From assembly GCF_007997215.1 (NCBI RefSeq), contig NZ_VORW01000002.1, positions 62,001-126,000 of the forward strand: a stretch of DNA of 64,000 nt, written 5' to 3'. The notes under the pieces are model-generated. The model had not been told where the DNA came from, did no database searches, and saw only the letters and a program-made list of their open reading frames with translations. Position numbers and translations under genes: made by a program. Positions 1 through 8,876 of this stretch are shown one piece after another (the stretch's first letter is position 1; each line of letters opens with the position of its first letter). The stretch comes from Algoriphagus aquimarinus (GTDB taxonomy: Bacteria; Bacteroidota; Bacteroidia; Cytophagales; Cyclobacteriaceae).

Positions 1-2
1 TC

Positions 3-143
3 AAGGGAAATCGAGCACGATTTAAGATTGTCGGTAATAAATACCGATTGATCATTGAGGTGGATTATGAAGATGAAACGGTGGAAATACGTTTTATAGG
101 AACTCACCCTGAGTATGATAAAATAGATGCAACTACGATTTAA
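3..143 (+). CDS. higB: HigB-type toxin, C-terminal part (cut by window edge)
   Basis: The reading frame is open from the left edge and ends in TAA at 141-143, giving 46 residues. It contains [14 protein letters not shown] and [13 protein letters not shown], typical of the C-terminal half of HigB_toxin (RelE-fold mRNA interferase) proteins, which cleave mRNA on the ribosome. The stop lies 5 bases before the start of a HigA-like gene, giving the usual toxin-first order of higBA. The N-terminal half is outside the window, so whether the toxin is intact cannot be judged. Confidence 0.85.
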   Translation, partial: KGNRARFKIVGNKYRLIIEVDYEDETVEIRFIGTHPEYDKIDATTI

Positions 144-148
144 AGATT

Positions 149-541
149 ATGGAAAAAGATACGTTCAGAAACTGGTATTTACTTGAGTCAGAAGAGGATT
201 TTGATCGAGCGATAGCTCGCTATGAACTGTTGAAAAGTGCTGAAAAAGGATCAGATGAACATAAAGAAAAAATGCTTTTGGTTCATCTAATTGCAGCTTA
301 TGAAAATAAACTATGGGATTTGCCAGAAGTGGATCCTGTGGAAATGATCAAAATTAGGATGGAAGATTTTGGATACAATGCGACAACTTTGGCCAAAGAA
401 TATGGAGATAAAGGGACTATTAGCAAAGTTTTGAATTATAAGCAATCTCTCTCACTGACTATGATTAGGAAGTTTAGTCATTTACTCAAAATTCCAGCTG
501 AATGCCTGATAAAGGAATATCCTTTGAAAAAGGCTGTTTGA
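149..541 (+). CDS. higA: HigA-type antitoxin, helix-turn-helix
   Basis: 130 residues, starting 5 bases after the HigB stop. The N-terminal half is acidic and helical and probably wraps the toxin. The C-terminal half (about residues 75-125) reads as an XRE-like helix-turn-helix, with LAKEYGDKGTISKVLNYKQS as the recognition region. Known HigA proteins neutralise HigB and repress their own operon, and the length is normal for the Bacteroidetes form. The pair is best read as one autoregulated operon whose promoter lies left of the window. Confidence 0.85.
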   Translation: MEKDTFRNWYLLESEEDFDRAIARYELLKSAEKGSDEHKEKMLLVHLIAAYENKLWDLPEVDPVEMIKIRMEDFGYNATTLAKEYGDKGTISKVLNYKQSLSLTMIRKFSHLLKIPAECLIKEYPLKKAV

Positions 542-559
542 AGAGAGTATAGGGATTGC

Positions 560-997
560 TTATTTCGAAAGACTTTCCATCAATTCCTCTGGAGTAATCA
601 CTTGCAAATAGGGTTTTGAGAGTTTGAGGAAATCACGGTCTGATGTGACGATAGCATCCATGTGGTGATTAAGACAAATGAAATAATGGATGGAATCTTC
701 TATATCTGTGTGGGTGGATTGAATTGCAGAAAGAATTGAATTTTGATCTCCTTCCAGCAGCGTAAACTTTTCACAAATCACACCTATTATTTCTTTGCAA
801 ACGGGAAGATCTTTGGCCTGCTTGAGGTAATATGCACAAGTTTGAATTACTGAGATCGTCACATGACCTTGTATTTGGTTATTGTCCAGTTTTTCAAAAA
901 TTGAATTTATTAATTCTTGCTTTGGACTTCTTTCCAAGAAAAAATCAAGCAGAATATTGACATCAAAGAAGATCTTCAAAGCCGTATTTTTTAGCAC
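560..997 (-). CDS. PIN-domain toxin (VapC-like ribonuclease)
   Basis: 145 residues from a GTG; a TTG six codons further in would start the protein at LKIFFDVNILLDFF. The motif FDVNILLDFFLERSP is the first PIN aspartate region, SVIQTCAYYL supplies a middle segment, and AIVTSDRDFLKL carries the C-terminal acidic residues. PIN toxins are Mg-dependent ribonucleases. The gene starts inside the 3' end of the upstream antitoxin gene (35-base overlap), which indicates translational coupling. The RNA target cannot be inferred. Confidence 0.82.
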   Translation of the reverse strand: MLKNTALKIFFDVNILLDFFLERSPKQELINSIFEKLDNNQIQGHVTISVIQTCAYYLKQAKDLPVCKEIIGVICEKFTLLEGDQNSILSAIQSTHTDIEDSIHYFICLNHHMDAIVTSDRDFLKLSKPYLQVITPEELMESLSK

Positions 998-1235
998 GTT
1001 CCTTATAAATCTCTTCTTTATAATTGTAACCTTTTGGGAATTCTATTTTTGATTTGGGTAAGGATTGCATGTATTCCACCAAGCTCATTCCGTTTTTTAG
1101 TTTTGGCTTTGGTTTGATTAGAGCTTCGAAATGCTCTTCTACTAGACTTGAAATACTAGTCTCATTCTGATCTGCATAAGTTTTGATCTTATCCAGCAGA
1201 TTTTCCTCTATGGTGATATTGAGCCTCTTCTTCAT
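963..1235 (-). CDS. Antitoxin of the PIN toxin (DUF6364/ribbon-helix-helix-like)
   Basis: 90 residues from the ATG at 1235. The frame extends to a GTG at 1262, but MKKRLNITIEENLLDKI is the natural start for this family. The N-terminus (about 1-45, NITIEENLLDKIKTYADQNE then ISSLVEEHF) looks like a ribbon-helix-helix DNA-binding fold. The rest is basic and polar with PKPKLKNG and SLPKSKIEFPKG, probably a toxin-binding tail. It precedes the PIN gene with a 35-base overlap, in antitoxin-first vapBC order. An inverted repeat about 95 bases upstream could be its operator (inference). Confidence 0.72.
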   Translation of the reverse strand: MKKRLNITIEENLLDKIKTYADQNETSISSLVEEHFEALIKPKPKLKNGMSLVEYMQSLPKSKIEFPKGYNYKEEIYKERAKKYGFEDLL

Positions 1236-1330
1236 GTGTGTATAATTTTTTTTAAAGGTCACATGGAATCTCGCTTACTAGATAATCATCCAACCGTATG
1301 ACGATTTCTTCATGCTCGATTTCATAATCT

Positions 1331-1358
1331 ATGCGTATGATTCCGTAATTATACGCAT
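1331..1358. repeat. Inverted repeat upstream of the PIN toxin operon
   Basis: ATGCGTAT at 1331-1338 and its exact complement ATACGCAT at 1351-1358 are separated by 12 bases. The repeat lies between the leftward antitoxin gene (start 1235) and the rightward gene at 1476. It may be an operator bound by the antitoxin, but this is position-based inference only. Confidence 0.4.
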
Positions 1359-1475
1359 GAATATATGAAAACGTTTTTAACTTACTGATCGAATGTGTTA
1401 GTCAATTCTCTGTTTATTAAAAATTCTAACTATTTCAATGTTTTTTAATATCTTAAATTCAGTAAATAAAGAGAT

Positions 1476-1802
1476 ATGATAGTTCAAACCACAAATTCAC
1501 TCAATACAAAAGATTTGCTTCAGAGTTTGAAGAGTCAATTTCCCAATTACTCAGTTTATAGGTTCGATACGAAATTTCAAAAAAGTATAGTTGTACGCAA
1601 GTCTGCCATAGTTGGCGCTCAAATAACTGTACATGAAAACGAAATCATGGTTGACGCATGTTACCCAAATATATTTATATCCTCTTTAATGAGTTTGCTT
1701 ACTGCCAGTACTATTTTCCCCTTCAACTCTTGGCGTAACTTTGAAAGTAAAGTAACTAATTTCTTGAGATCAATATATAACCAGCAAGATTCCTTTCAAT
1801 AG
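1476..1802 (+). CDS. Hypothetical protein, 108 residues
   Basis: I do not recognise a family. The protein is small and basic, with a C-terminal hydrophobic stretch (about residues 66-82, IFISSLMSLLTAST) that could be one membrane segment or a buried helix. It starts at ATG 1476 after an AT-rich leader and stands alone between the toxin-antitoxin genes and priA. Composition matches the neighbours. It could be a small accessory gene; no function is proposed. Confidence 0.5.
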   Translation: MIVQTTNSLNTKDLLQSLKSQFPNYSVYRFDTKFQKSIVVRKSAIVGAQITVHENEIMVDACYPNIFISSLMSLLTASTIFPFNSWRNFESKVTNFLRSIYNQQDSFQ

Positions 1803-1831
1803 TTTGATTTTTCGATCTTCCAATCAAATCC

Positions 1832-4351
1832 TTATGAAGGATCCACATCCACCACAAACCGCACGGAGCGAAACTCAGGTCTTGATTTGAGCTCTTCTGT
1901 AATTTTCCAGAGGTGTTCTTTGAAAATTACCGGAGTATTTCCTGAGCGATCTAATTTGATCAAACTCTCAAACTGATACTGATTTTTGATTCTGGCGATG
2001 ATACCTTTTTCTGGGCCCAGCACGATTTTCTTGATAGGAATTTCAGCCATGCCGTGATGAAGATTCAGCGCAGCTTTTTCCGCTACTTTGAAATCTGTAT
2101 GCCTGGTCGTGATCTTTACCAGTTTTACAAAAGGCGGATAATAAAACTTCTTACGGTCATGAATTTCATGATTGAAAAACTCAAAGTAATCTCCCTTAAT
2201 CACCTGAGCATAAATCTGAGTTTCAGGATCTCTGGTTTGCACGATTACCTGTCCCTGAACCTCCCTTCGTCCAGCTCGCCCTGCTACTTGGGTGATTTGC
2301 TGGAATGCTCTTTCACCAGCTCGGAAATCGGGGAAGTTTAAAATTCGATCTCCATCCCAAATCCCAACAACAGTCACTCTTCCAAAGTCTAGTCCTTTGG
2401 TGATCATCTGTGTACCCACGAGAATATCCAGATTTCCAGACCCAAATTCATCCAATATACGCTGGTATCCATGTTTGTTTCTGGTCGTGTCCAGATCCAT
2501 TCTGCCGATTCTGGCTTCAGGAAAAAGTAAGCTCAGGGATTCTTCTATTCGCTCCGTTCCCATGCCCATCGTGGTCAATTGGGTACTTCCGCAAGCAGGG
2601 CAGGAGCTAGGCGTTTTTTCCTTGTACCCGCAATAATGGCAGCGAAGTTCTTCGGAGAATTGATGGTAAGTCAAGCTTACGTCGCACTGTACGCATTGCC
2701 CTGTCCAGCCACAATCCTCGCACTGTATATAAGGTGAGTATCCTCTGCGATTTTGGAAGATCAAGACTTGCTCTTGCTTGGCGAGTGCATCTTGGATTCG
2801 CTCGCGCAAAATGCGTGTGGTATCTAGCTTGAGTAAGTTTTTGCGCTTATCTGCTGCCAAATCTGCCAAGTGAAATAGAGGCATGCTGGCATTGCCAAAT
2901 CTATTGGTCAATTCTACGTAACCAAATTTACCTTGACTAGCATTGAAATACGATTCAAAAGAAGGTGTAGCTGATCCTAAAAGCGTCCTTGCCTGATGAA
3001 AATAGGCAAGCATGATTGCAGAATCCCTTGCCTGAAATCTTGGCGCAGGATCAAACTGCTTGTAGCTTGACTCATGCTCTTCATCGACGATGATCAGCCC
3101 TAAGCTATCAAATGGCAAGAAAATAGAAGATCTCACGCCGACCACGAAAGAGAACCTTCCGCTTAATACGCCATTCCAAACTTCCACGCGCTCATTATCT
3201 GAATACTTCGAATGGTATACGCCCATTTTGCTTCCAAATACCTTTTTCAGGCGCGTCACAATCTGAGTAGTGAGGGCGATCTCTGGTAAAAGAAGTAAAA
3301 CCTGAGAACCGCTAGCCAGCACTTCCTGAATCATCTGGATGTAAATCTCAGTTTTTCCACTGCCAGTCACACCATGTAGCAAGACAGATTGCTTGCTTTC
3401 GAATTGATGCTTGATCTCTTCAAAAGCGGATTGTTGGCTGGTTGAAAGAACAGCTGGTTCGGATTCTGGTTCCTCCTCTGCAAGTCTGTTTACTACTACT
3501 TTGAAGGATTCGAAAATCCCGTTTTTGATCAGCGTCTTCAGTGAACTTTCAGAATCTCCTTCTTCTAGCAAAGTAGCCTTGTCCACTCCTTTTTCGTTAG
3601 ACTTTGGCAACTTCATTACAGGAACGTCACGAAGGTATTTCAATAGGATTGATTCCTGTTTAGCTTTGCCAGCCAAGGCTTCAAAAACTTCCTGCAATGC
3701 GTTTTTACTTCCAGCAATCTCAGGAGTCAACCGAACTCTGGTTTCTACTTTTGGCGTATATTTTTCTTGAACACGCTCAAAAATCAGGATCGCTTCTTTC
3801 TTGACAAGACTTTTGAGGATAGGATGAATACTTTTGATAGAAAGCACTTTTTCACAGTCCTCATAAGAAAGCTCAGGCTTATCTTCCAAAGCATCTAAGA
3901 TCATAATCTCCCGATCATCCAATGGATATTTGCTCGTTTCTCTTTCGAAATTCGGATTGAGCTGAACTTTGCTTTCGCTACTTAATCGTAAGCCGGAAGG
4001 CAAAGCTGCATGCATGACCTCCCCGATATGGCAGAAGTAATATTCAGCCATCCAAACCCAAAATCGAATTTGAAGCGGATTCACGCTAGGTGTATCATCC
4101 AACACTTCCAGAATTGGCTTAGCCTGATATGCCTGCGGAGGCTTATTGTGCACCTTCCCAATAATTCCCGTGAGGACTTTTTTCTTCCCAAACTGTACAA
4201 TCACACGAGCGCCAAGATTAATCTCGGATTGCATGGAATACGGAATACTATAAGTGAACATCCGTGGAATCGGAACGGGCAGGATGATATCTGCGAAGTT
4301 ATTTCCGCTTTCTGGTGGGTACAAATCTTGATCTCCAAACAGGCTTTCCAA
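1832..4351 (-). CDS. priA: Primosomal protein N' (replication restart helicase PriA)
   Basis: 839 residues. PriA recognises stalled replication forks and reloads the replicative helicase. The Walker A motif GVTGSGKT lies near residue 328 and the DEEH helicase motif (VDEEHESSYKQ) near 420. Between about 539 and 587 a zinc-binding block carries paired cysteines (CEDCGWTGQC, CDVSL, CHYCGY, CPACGS). Downstream GTQMITKGLDF and QVAGRAGR are helicase motifs V and VI. The length is slightly above the E. coli enzyme. It starts 3 bases after the stop of the YyaL-like gene, so the two are co-transcribed. Confidence 0.97.
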   Translation of the reverse strand: MESLFGDQDLYPPESGNNFADIILPVPIPRMFTYSIPYSMQSEINLGARVIVQFGKKKVLTGIIGKVHNKPPQAYQAKPILEVLDDTPSVNPLQIRFWVWMAEYYFCHIGEVMHAALPSGLRLSSESKVQLNPNFERETSKYPLDDREIMILDALEDKPELSYEDCEKVLSIKSIHPILKSLVKKEAILIFERVQEKYTPKVETRVRLTPEIAGSKNALQEVFEALAGKAKQESILLKYLRDVPVMKLPKSNEKGVDKATLLEEGDSESSLKTLIKNGIFESFKVVVNRLAEEEPESEPAVLSTSQQSAFEEIKHQFESKQSVLLHGVTGSGKTEIYIQMIQEVLASGSQVLLLLPEIALTTQIVTRLKKVFGSKMGVYHSKYSDNERVEVWNGVLSGRFSFVVGVRSSIFLPFDSLGLIIVDEEHESSYKQFDPAPRFQARDSAIMLAYFHQARTLLGSATPSFESYFNASQGKFGYVELTNRFGNASMPLFHLADLAADKRKNLLKLDTTRILRERIQDALAKQEQVLIFQNRRGYSPYIQCEDCGWTGQCVQCDVSLTYHQFSEELRCHYCGYKEKTPSSCPACGSTQLTTMGMGTERIEESLSLLFPEARIGRMDLDTTRNKHGYQRILDEFGSGNLDILVGTQMITKGLDFGRVTVVGIWDGDRILNFPDFRAGERAFQQITQVAGRAGRREVQGQVIVQTRDPETQIYAQVIKGDYFEFFNHEIHDRKKFYYPPFVKLVKITTRHTDFKVAEKAALNLHHGMAEIPIKKIVLGPEKGIIARIKNQYQFESLIKLDRSGNTPVIFKEHLWKITEELKSRPEFRSVRFVVDVDPS

Positions 4352-4354
4352 GGA

Positions 4355-6391
4355 TCAGGCTAAATAGGGGAGTTGTGAAATGGCTTCATCATACGTACCG
4401 ACTGGTTTGCGGCAGGCATGATCAAAGCAAACATAAATTAAGGCATTTCCTTGAGGATCGGGAGTCTTATCGGAGAGAATTGCGGCATTTTCTGTCAAAC
4501 TTTCTGAGTAAGCCAATATCATGTTAGGAGAATAGCTCTGCTGAAATTCCTTAGCCTTGTCCAATGCTCCGCTTCCGACAATTGCGATTTCCGCTGTTGG
4601 GACCAGTTTCTCCAAAAATAGATTTGCCCAGTTGCAAAGGAAGCTAGGCTCCTTTTGGATGAGTTCTTTCATTCCTCCGAGCATTTTGGAGGCGATTTCC
4701 GAGTATTTTTCTTCGTAAGTGAAAAGTGAAAGGCGATGGAGATTCCTTGCCATAACTGAATTGGAAGCAGGAATCACATTATCAAAAAGTTCTTTTTTAT
4801 TGGCTATCAGCTTTTCTGCTTTGGGATTGTTGAAAAAGAAAAAGCCGTCGCTTTCATCGTAAAACTGAGCGATGCAAAAATCAGTGAGTGACCTTGCAAA
4901 ATCCAACCATCGAGCATCTCCAGTTGCTTCAAAAGCCATCATGGACGCTCTGATCACAGCTGCATAATCTTCCAAAAACCCGGGAGTATATGCATTTCCA
5001 TTTTTGTACGCTCGGTGAAGCACACCATCTATCAACAGTTTTTCTTGGAGAAATTCCAGATTTCCGATAGCTAATTCCAGCATGCTCTTTTCGCCGGTTG
5101 CATAATAGGATTGAATCAAGCCAGCGCTCATCAGACCATTCCAGCCGCTCAGAATTTTGTCATCTTTCCCGGGATAGATCCGTTTGTTTCGCACCTCGAG
5201 CAGTTGTGCTTTTACCTTTTTTAAGTTGGATTTGAACTCAGACAAGCTCATTCCAAACTCTTCCGCTAGTGTTGCTTCGTCTTCTGTTTGGAAAAGAATA
5301 TTTACTCCTTCTTCCCAGTTTCCTCCCGGTTTTAGGTTGTACAGTTTACTAAACCATGGTAATTCTTCCGGAATCAATTTCTTCAATTCCTCATAGGTCC
5401 AGACATAGAATTTGCCTTCCACTCCCTCGGAATCTGCATCCTGAGCTGCATGAAAGCCACCTTCGCCATTTAGCATTTCTGCATCTAGCCATTGAATCGT
5501 TTCAGTGACTTTTTCTTTGAAGAAATTATCTTTGCTTACTTGATATGCTTTTGCATACAATTCCAAAAGTTGTCCATTATCATAAAGCATCTTTTCGAAG
5601 TGGGGAGCAAACCATTCTCCATCTACAGAATAGCGGGCAAATCCACCTCTCAACTGGTCATAGATTCCGCCCATTCCAATCTTTTTCAAGGTGAAAAAGA
5701 CTTTTTCTAGCATTTGATCATTTTTACTTAGCACGGCATAGTCTAGAATGAAATGCCAGATTGCCGGCATAGGGAATTTCGGAACACGATTCATTCCCCC
5801 CCATTCTGAATCAAATTGAGCAATTATCTTGGTAGCAATCTCTGCGAGTTCATCGGGATCCAATTCCTGATTTCCGGCAGAAATTCCATATTTCTCGGTT
5901 TCTTTTCTATTGAGACTGGTACCAAATCCTTCGGCGCTTTCAGCCAATTGATCTTCATTTTTCTCAAATGCTTTGGCGATGTTTGATAACAAACCTTTCC
6001 ATTGCTGATTTGGGAAGTAGGTACCGCCATAAAAAGGCTTCTGATTTGGCATCAAAAATACATTCAGAGGCCAACCGCCTTGCAATCCCATCGCCTGCAC
6101 CGCATCCATATAGATATTGTCGATGTCTGGACGCTCTTCCCGGTCGATTTTGATGCAAACGAAATGTGCATTCATTACCTCCGCTGTAGCTTCATCCTCA
6201 AAACTTTCACGCTCCATCACATGACACCAATGACAGGCCGAATAGCCAATGGAAACTAAAATGGGTTTGTTCTCGCTTTTCGCTTTTTCCAAAGCTTCTG
6301 CTCCCCAAGGCATCCAGTCCACAGGATTGTGTGCGTGTTGGAGTAAGTAGGGGGATTGGCTTTCTGAAAGTTTATTGGTGTGTTTTGGCAT
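4355..6391 (-). CDS. Thioredoxin-domain protein of the YyaL/spermatogenesis-associated 20 family
   Basis: 678 residues from ATG 6391. The frame runs to 6514, but the extra 41 codons are translated intergenic repeat, so I reject that start. Residues about 1-165 are the DsbH-like thioredoxin domain (DUF255) with [16 protein letters not shown], the CxxC cysteines being 53 and 56. The remainder is the (alpha/alpha)6-barrel part ([42 protein letters not shown]). The biochemical role of the family is not settled. No signal peptide is seen, so it is cytoplasmic. It is the first gene of an operon with priA. Confidence 0.9.
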   Translation of the reverse strand: MPKHTNKLSESQSPYLLQHAHNPVDWMPWGAEALEKAKSENKPILVSIGYSACHWCHVMERESFEDEATAEVMNAHFVCIKIDREERPDIDNIYMDAVQAMGLQGGWPLNVFLMPNQKPFYGGTYFPNQQWKGLLSNIAKAFEKNEDQLAESAEGFGTSLNRKETEKYGISAGNQELDPDELAEIATKIIAQFDSEWGGMNRVPKFPMPAIWHFILDYAVLSKNDQMLEKVFFTLKKIGMGGIYDQLRGGFARYSVDGEWFAPHFEKMLYDNGQLLELYAKAYQVSKDNFFKEKVTETIQWLDAEMLNGEGGFHAAQDADSEGVEGKFYVWTYEELKKLIPEELPWFSKLYNLKPGGNWEEGVNILFQTEDEATLAEEFGMSLSEFKSNLKKVKAQLLEVRNKRIYPGKDDKILSGWNGLMSAGLIQSYYATGEKSMLELAIGNLEFLQEKLLIDGVLHRAYKNGNAYTPGFLEDYAAVIRASMMAFEATGDARWLDFARSLTDFCIAQFYDESDGFFFFNNPKAEKLIANKKELFDNVIPASNSVMARNLHRLSLFTYEEKYSEIASKMLGGMKELIQKEPSFLCNWANLFLEKLVPTAEIAIVGSGALDKAKEFQQSYSPNMILAYSESLTENAAILSDKTPDPQGNALIYVCFDHACRKPVGTYDEAISQLPYLA

Positions 6392-6456
6392 GGTAAAGTT
6401 GGAACTTGTCACACTGAATAATGAAAATTTAAAATTTATAAAGGAGCGATGACGTT

Positions 6457-6500
6457 GTCCGCCTGAGCACTTGAGAGACGAGAGTCTCGAAATCGAAGGC
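6457..6500 (+). repeat. Intergenic palindromic repeat, unit A
   Basis: The unit begins GTCCGCCTGAGC, holds GAGAC-GAGA-GTCTC, and ends ATCGAAGG. This is the general shape of the GTCA-CCTGAGC...TCGAAGG intergenic repeats common in Bacteroidetes. It faces unit B about 25 bases away and shares GAGACGAG with unit C near 59.4 kb. Confidence 0.55.
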
Positions 6501-6525
6501 TCTTTTAAATTCATGTAAAATTATT

Positions 6526-6564
6526 GTCCTCGATCCCGATAGCTATCGGGACGCTCGGACTGAC
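6526..6564 (-). repeat. Intergenic palindromic repeat, unit B
   Basis: Centred on the perfect 18-base palindrome TCCCGATAGCTATCGGGA (6534-6551). Read leftward it starts TGTCAGTCCGAGC and ends ATCGAGGAC, so it faces unit A. The TCCCGA...TCGGGAT plus GAGG layout recurs at 59420-59468. Confidence 0.6.
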
Positions 6565-6621
6565 ACAATTTGCTGTGAAAACATAATCAGTCATTGGTAT
6601 CCAGGGCGAATTGTTGTAAGG

Positions 6622-7599
6622 TTAAAAGTTGGAAAGTTGAAAAGAAGTGGATTCGATTTCTTTTGAAAAATCAAATTTCTCATTCAATCGTTCCAGCTTT
6701 TGGAGAAGATTTGTAAGAAACGTCAGATGTGCTTCAGTTTTAGGATTGAGTGGTCTGTGGGCTAGTTCTTGTTTCACTTTTTGAATTTGATTGACTTTTT
6801 CCTGCGTTTCCGAAGAGAAATGAGACTTACTCCACTTTTCCCAGATATAATCTTCGGCTTCTTCAGATGGGTGAATTAGGTCCTTTTTATAAAAACGATA
6901 ATCACGTAATTCGTCCATCATCACCTCATAAGCTGGAAAATAAGAGACAAATGAAAAGCGATTTTCCAACTGCGAACTAAGTACCCGAAGTAAACTTTTA
7001 CTAAGCTGATTTTCCGGAATCCCATCTTTAGTGTGACGGACTGGGCTTACTGTAAGGATGATTTTTAGATTGGGAAAAACTCTGGAGATATTCCCAAAAA
7101 TGTGGCTAAAATGTAATTCCATTTCGTCCAGCGGCACGAGTTTCTTTCGAAACTGCTTTTGGGGAAGTTTATGGCAATTGGCCACTCTGCCAAATTCTTC
7201 TGTCTCGTAAATCCATGCTGTACCCAAGGTCAGGATTAGATGTGTGCCGGTTTCCAGGTATTGCTTGACAGTAGCAAGCTGATGAGCATATTTCTGTTTG
7301 AGTTCCTCCGGCGATTCAGCATATAAGTCAGAATGTGCTCCTAGATAGAAGAACAGTCCGTCACGCTCCAGAATCCCGTCTTTCTCCAGCTTGTCCTGAA
7401 ACATTGCATGGTCCAGCAGATCACCCAGAATCAGAGGATGGAAGATCGTCCCAAAAGGATTCACGATACAATCCATTTTAGCAGCTATCATTTTTTGTCC
7501 TATCGTCTGCGCAAAGCAAGAACCCATACTTAGGGTTTTGCTCTGATGGGAGATGGGGAATTGTGATTCAGGAATTGTGAATTCAGTGGACCATTGCAT
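6622..7599 (-). CDS. GSCFA domain-containing protein
   Basis: 325 residues. The N-terminus carries the family signature SMGSCFAQTIGQKM, followed by NPFGTIFHPL. Further blocks are LILTLGTAWIYE, LTVSPVRHTKDG and YRFYKKDLIHPSEEAEDYIW. The spaced G-S, H-T-K and D-x-H-P-S elements fit an SGNH-like esterase or acyltransferase fold, but the substrate is not known. There is no signal peptide. It is a single gene, divergent from the sigma-factor gene at 7742. Confidence 0.9.
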   Translation of the reverse strand: MQWSTEFTIPESQFPISHQSKTLSMGSCFAQTIGQKMIAAKMDCIVNPFGTIFHPLILGDLLDHAMFQDKLEKDGILERDGLFFYLGAHSDLYAESPEELKQKYAHQLATVKQYLETGTHLILTLGTAWIYETEEFGRVANCHKLPQKQFRKKLVPLDEMELHFSHIFGNISRVFPNLKIILTVSPVRHTKDGIPENQLSKSLLRVLSSQLENRFSFVSYFPAYEVMMDELRDYRFYKKDLIHPSEEAEDYIWEKWSKSHFSSETQEKVNQIQKVKQELAHRPLNPKTEAHLTFLTNLLQKLERLNEKFDFSKEIESTSFQLSNF

Positions 7600-7657
7600 A
7601 CCCGAAATTAAGCATTGTGACTCGATTCCCTAACTGAAAGAAATATGCGTTTCCAAT

Positions 7658-7665
7658 TAATTTTG
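7658..7665 (+). promoter_or_regulatory. Possible -7 element (TAATTTTG) before the ECF sigma gene
   Basis: TAATTTTG matches the Bacteroidetes -7 consensus TAnnTTTG, 77 bases before the ATG at 7742. No convincing TTTG -33 box is placed 19-21 bases upstream, so the call is weak. Confidence 0.3.
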
Positions 7666-7741
7666 GATACTTTCTAAATAATTTTCAGCAATTCTGTGAT
7701 TTTTCTCAAAGATCATAGACTAATGGAGTAAATGAAATCAA

Positions 7742-8251
7742 ATGAGTAAAGAGGAACAGTTCGTCAATCTTATCCATGAAAATCAGGGACTGATCTACAA
7801 GATCGCTACGATTTATGCGAAGGAAAAAGCCGAACAGGATGATTTGTATCAAGAGATCGTGTACCAGACGTGGAAGTCTTTTGATCATTTCAAAAAAGCT
7901 TCGAAACCGAGCACTTGGCTCTATAGGGTAGGGATGAACACGGCTATTACTCATTTGAATAAGTCCAAAAAGCAATTGAATACCCTGCCTTTTGATCAGG
8001 TGACTATTCAGTTTTCTGAATCAATCGATTCAGAGAAAGAGGAGAAAATCCAATTGCTCTATGCTCAAATTAGAAAATTGAACTTGCTTGACCGTGGAAT
8101 TATCTTTCTGTTTTTGGAAGAAAAAACCTACGAGGAAATTGCTGAGATATCCGGAATCTCTGTGAGTAATGTGGGGACAAGAATGTCTAGAATCAGGCAA
8201 AAATTAAAATCAGAAATGAATCCTAAATCTACTACAGATGGAACTCGATGA
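7742..8251 (+). CDS. RNA polymerase sigma factor, ECF (sigma-70 family)
   Basis: 169 residues. Region 2 spans about 8-80, with GLIYKIATIYAKEKAEQDDLYQEIV and TWLYRVGMNTAI. Region 4 spans about 105-160, with GIIFLFLEEKTYEEIAEISG followed by VSNVGTRMSRIRQKLK as the helix-turn-helix. It lacks extra domains. The 3' end overlaps the next gene by 14 bases, so that membrane protein is translationally coupled and is the obvious candidate regulator. The stimulus is unknown. Confidence 0.93.
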   Translation: MSKEEQFVNLIHENQGLIYKIATIYAKEKAEQDDLYQEIVYQTWKSFDHFKKASKPSTWLYRVGMNTAITHLNKSKKQLNTLPFDQVTIQFSESIDSEKEEKIQLLYAQIRKLNLLDRGIIFLFLEEKTYEEIAEISGISVSNVGTRMSRIRQKLKSEMNPKSTTDGTR

Positions 8252-8831
8252 AATGAAATCCCTTTGGGCTGACCTCAGCCTGCAGGTGGAAAAACAAGAT
8301 AAAATTCAAAAAGAACTTCTTATGGAAATCACCAAGCAAAAATTCAGAAGCAGTCTTAATAGTGTCAGGATTCCTGAAATCCTTGGGTCTATCGTGTGTG
8401 CTGGCTATGCAATGTATTTTCTTTCCCGTTTTTCAGATTTTGAAATTTGGTACAATCAAGTTTTTGCGTTGGTGAATATATTCATCATGATCGCACTTCC
8501 TGTGGCTAGCTTGACAGCGATAAAAGGTATGAGAAGCGTTCGAATTGACTTAGAAGCTCCGGCAGTGATTTTGGAAAAGTTTAATAAAAGTAAGATCCGA
8601 TTTTGGAAGGTTCAGCGCTACGGAATGATCTTGGGAGCTGTACTTTTATTCACCTTAATACCCCCACTTACAGAGCTGAATGGTTCAATTGAAAAGATTC
8701 AAAACCCTACATTTTGGATGATTTACATACCCTCAGGACTATTGTTTATATTCTTACTGACCCGATTTGTGTACAAAAAATATAAAGGAACAATTGAAGC
8801 TTCTGAAAAAATGTTACGTCAAATAGATTGA
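8238..8831 (+). CDS. Four-helix membrane protein, probable partner of the ECF sigma factor
   Basis: 197 residues. The N-terminal 45 residues are cytosolic and charged (MELDEMKSLWADLSLQVEKQ). Two hydrophobic segments follow around 50-70 and 78-100, and two more around 127-145 and 157-178. No zinc-binding anti-sigma motif is present. Its start lies within the end of the sigma-factor gene. Role as an anti-sigma or signal-transmitting protein is inferred from this coupling only; similar sigma-linked proteins of this size occur in Bacteroidetes. Confidence 0.7.
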   Translation: MELDEMKSLWADLSLQVEKQDKIQKELLMEITKQKFRSSLNSVRIPEILGSIVCAGYAMYFLSRFSDFEIWYNQVFALVNIFIMIALPVASLTAIKGMRSVRIDLEAPAVILEKFNKSKIRFWKVQRYGMILGAVLLFTLIPPLTELNGSIEKIQNPTFWMIYIPSGLLFIFLLTRFVYKKYKGTIEASEKMLRQID

Positions 8832-8843
8832 TTGAATTAAAAC

Positions 8844-8870
8844 AGAGGAGCTGTTTTGAGCAGCTCCTCT
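8844..8870. terminator. Bidirectional hairpin between convergent genes
   Basis: AGAGGAGCTG (8844-8853) pairs perfectly with CAGCTCCTCT (8861-8870) around a 7-base loop. The flanks are only moderately T-rich. It sits between the rightward membrane-protein gene and the leftward DUF1835 gene. Confidence 0.6.
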
Positions 8871-8876
8871 ATCTTA

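Noticed and set aside
2054-4527. Several long frames antisense to priA
   Set aside because: They are shadows of the priA reading frame with no independent start signals or families.
6392-6514. N-terminal extension of the YyaL-like protein
   Set aside because: These 41 codons translate intergenic repeat unit A and adjoining AT-rich DNA; the family start is at 6391.
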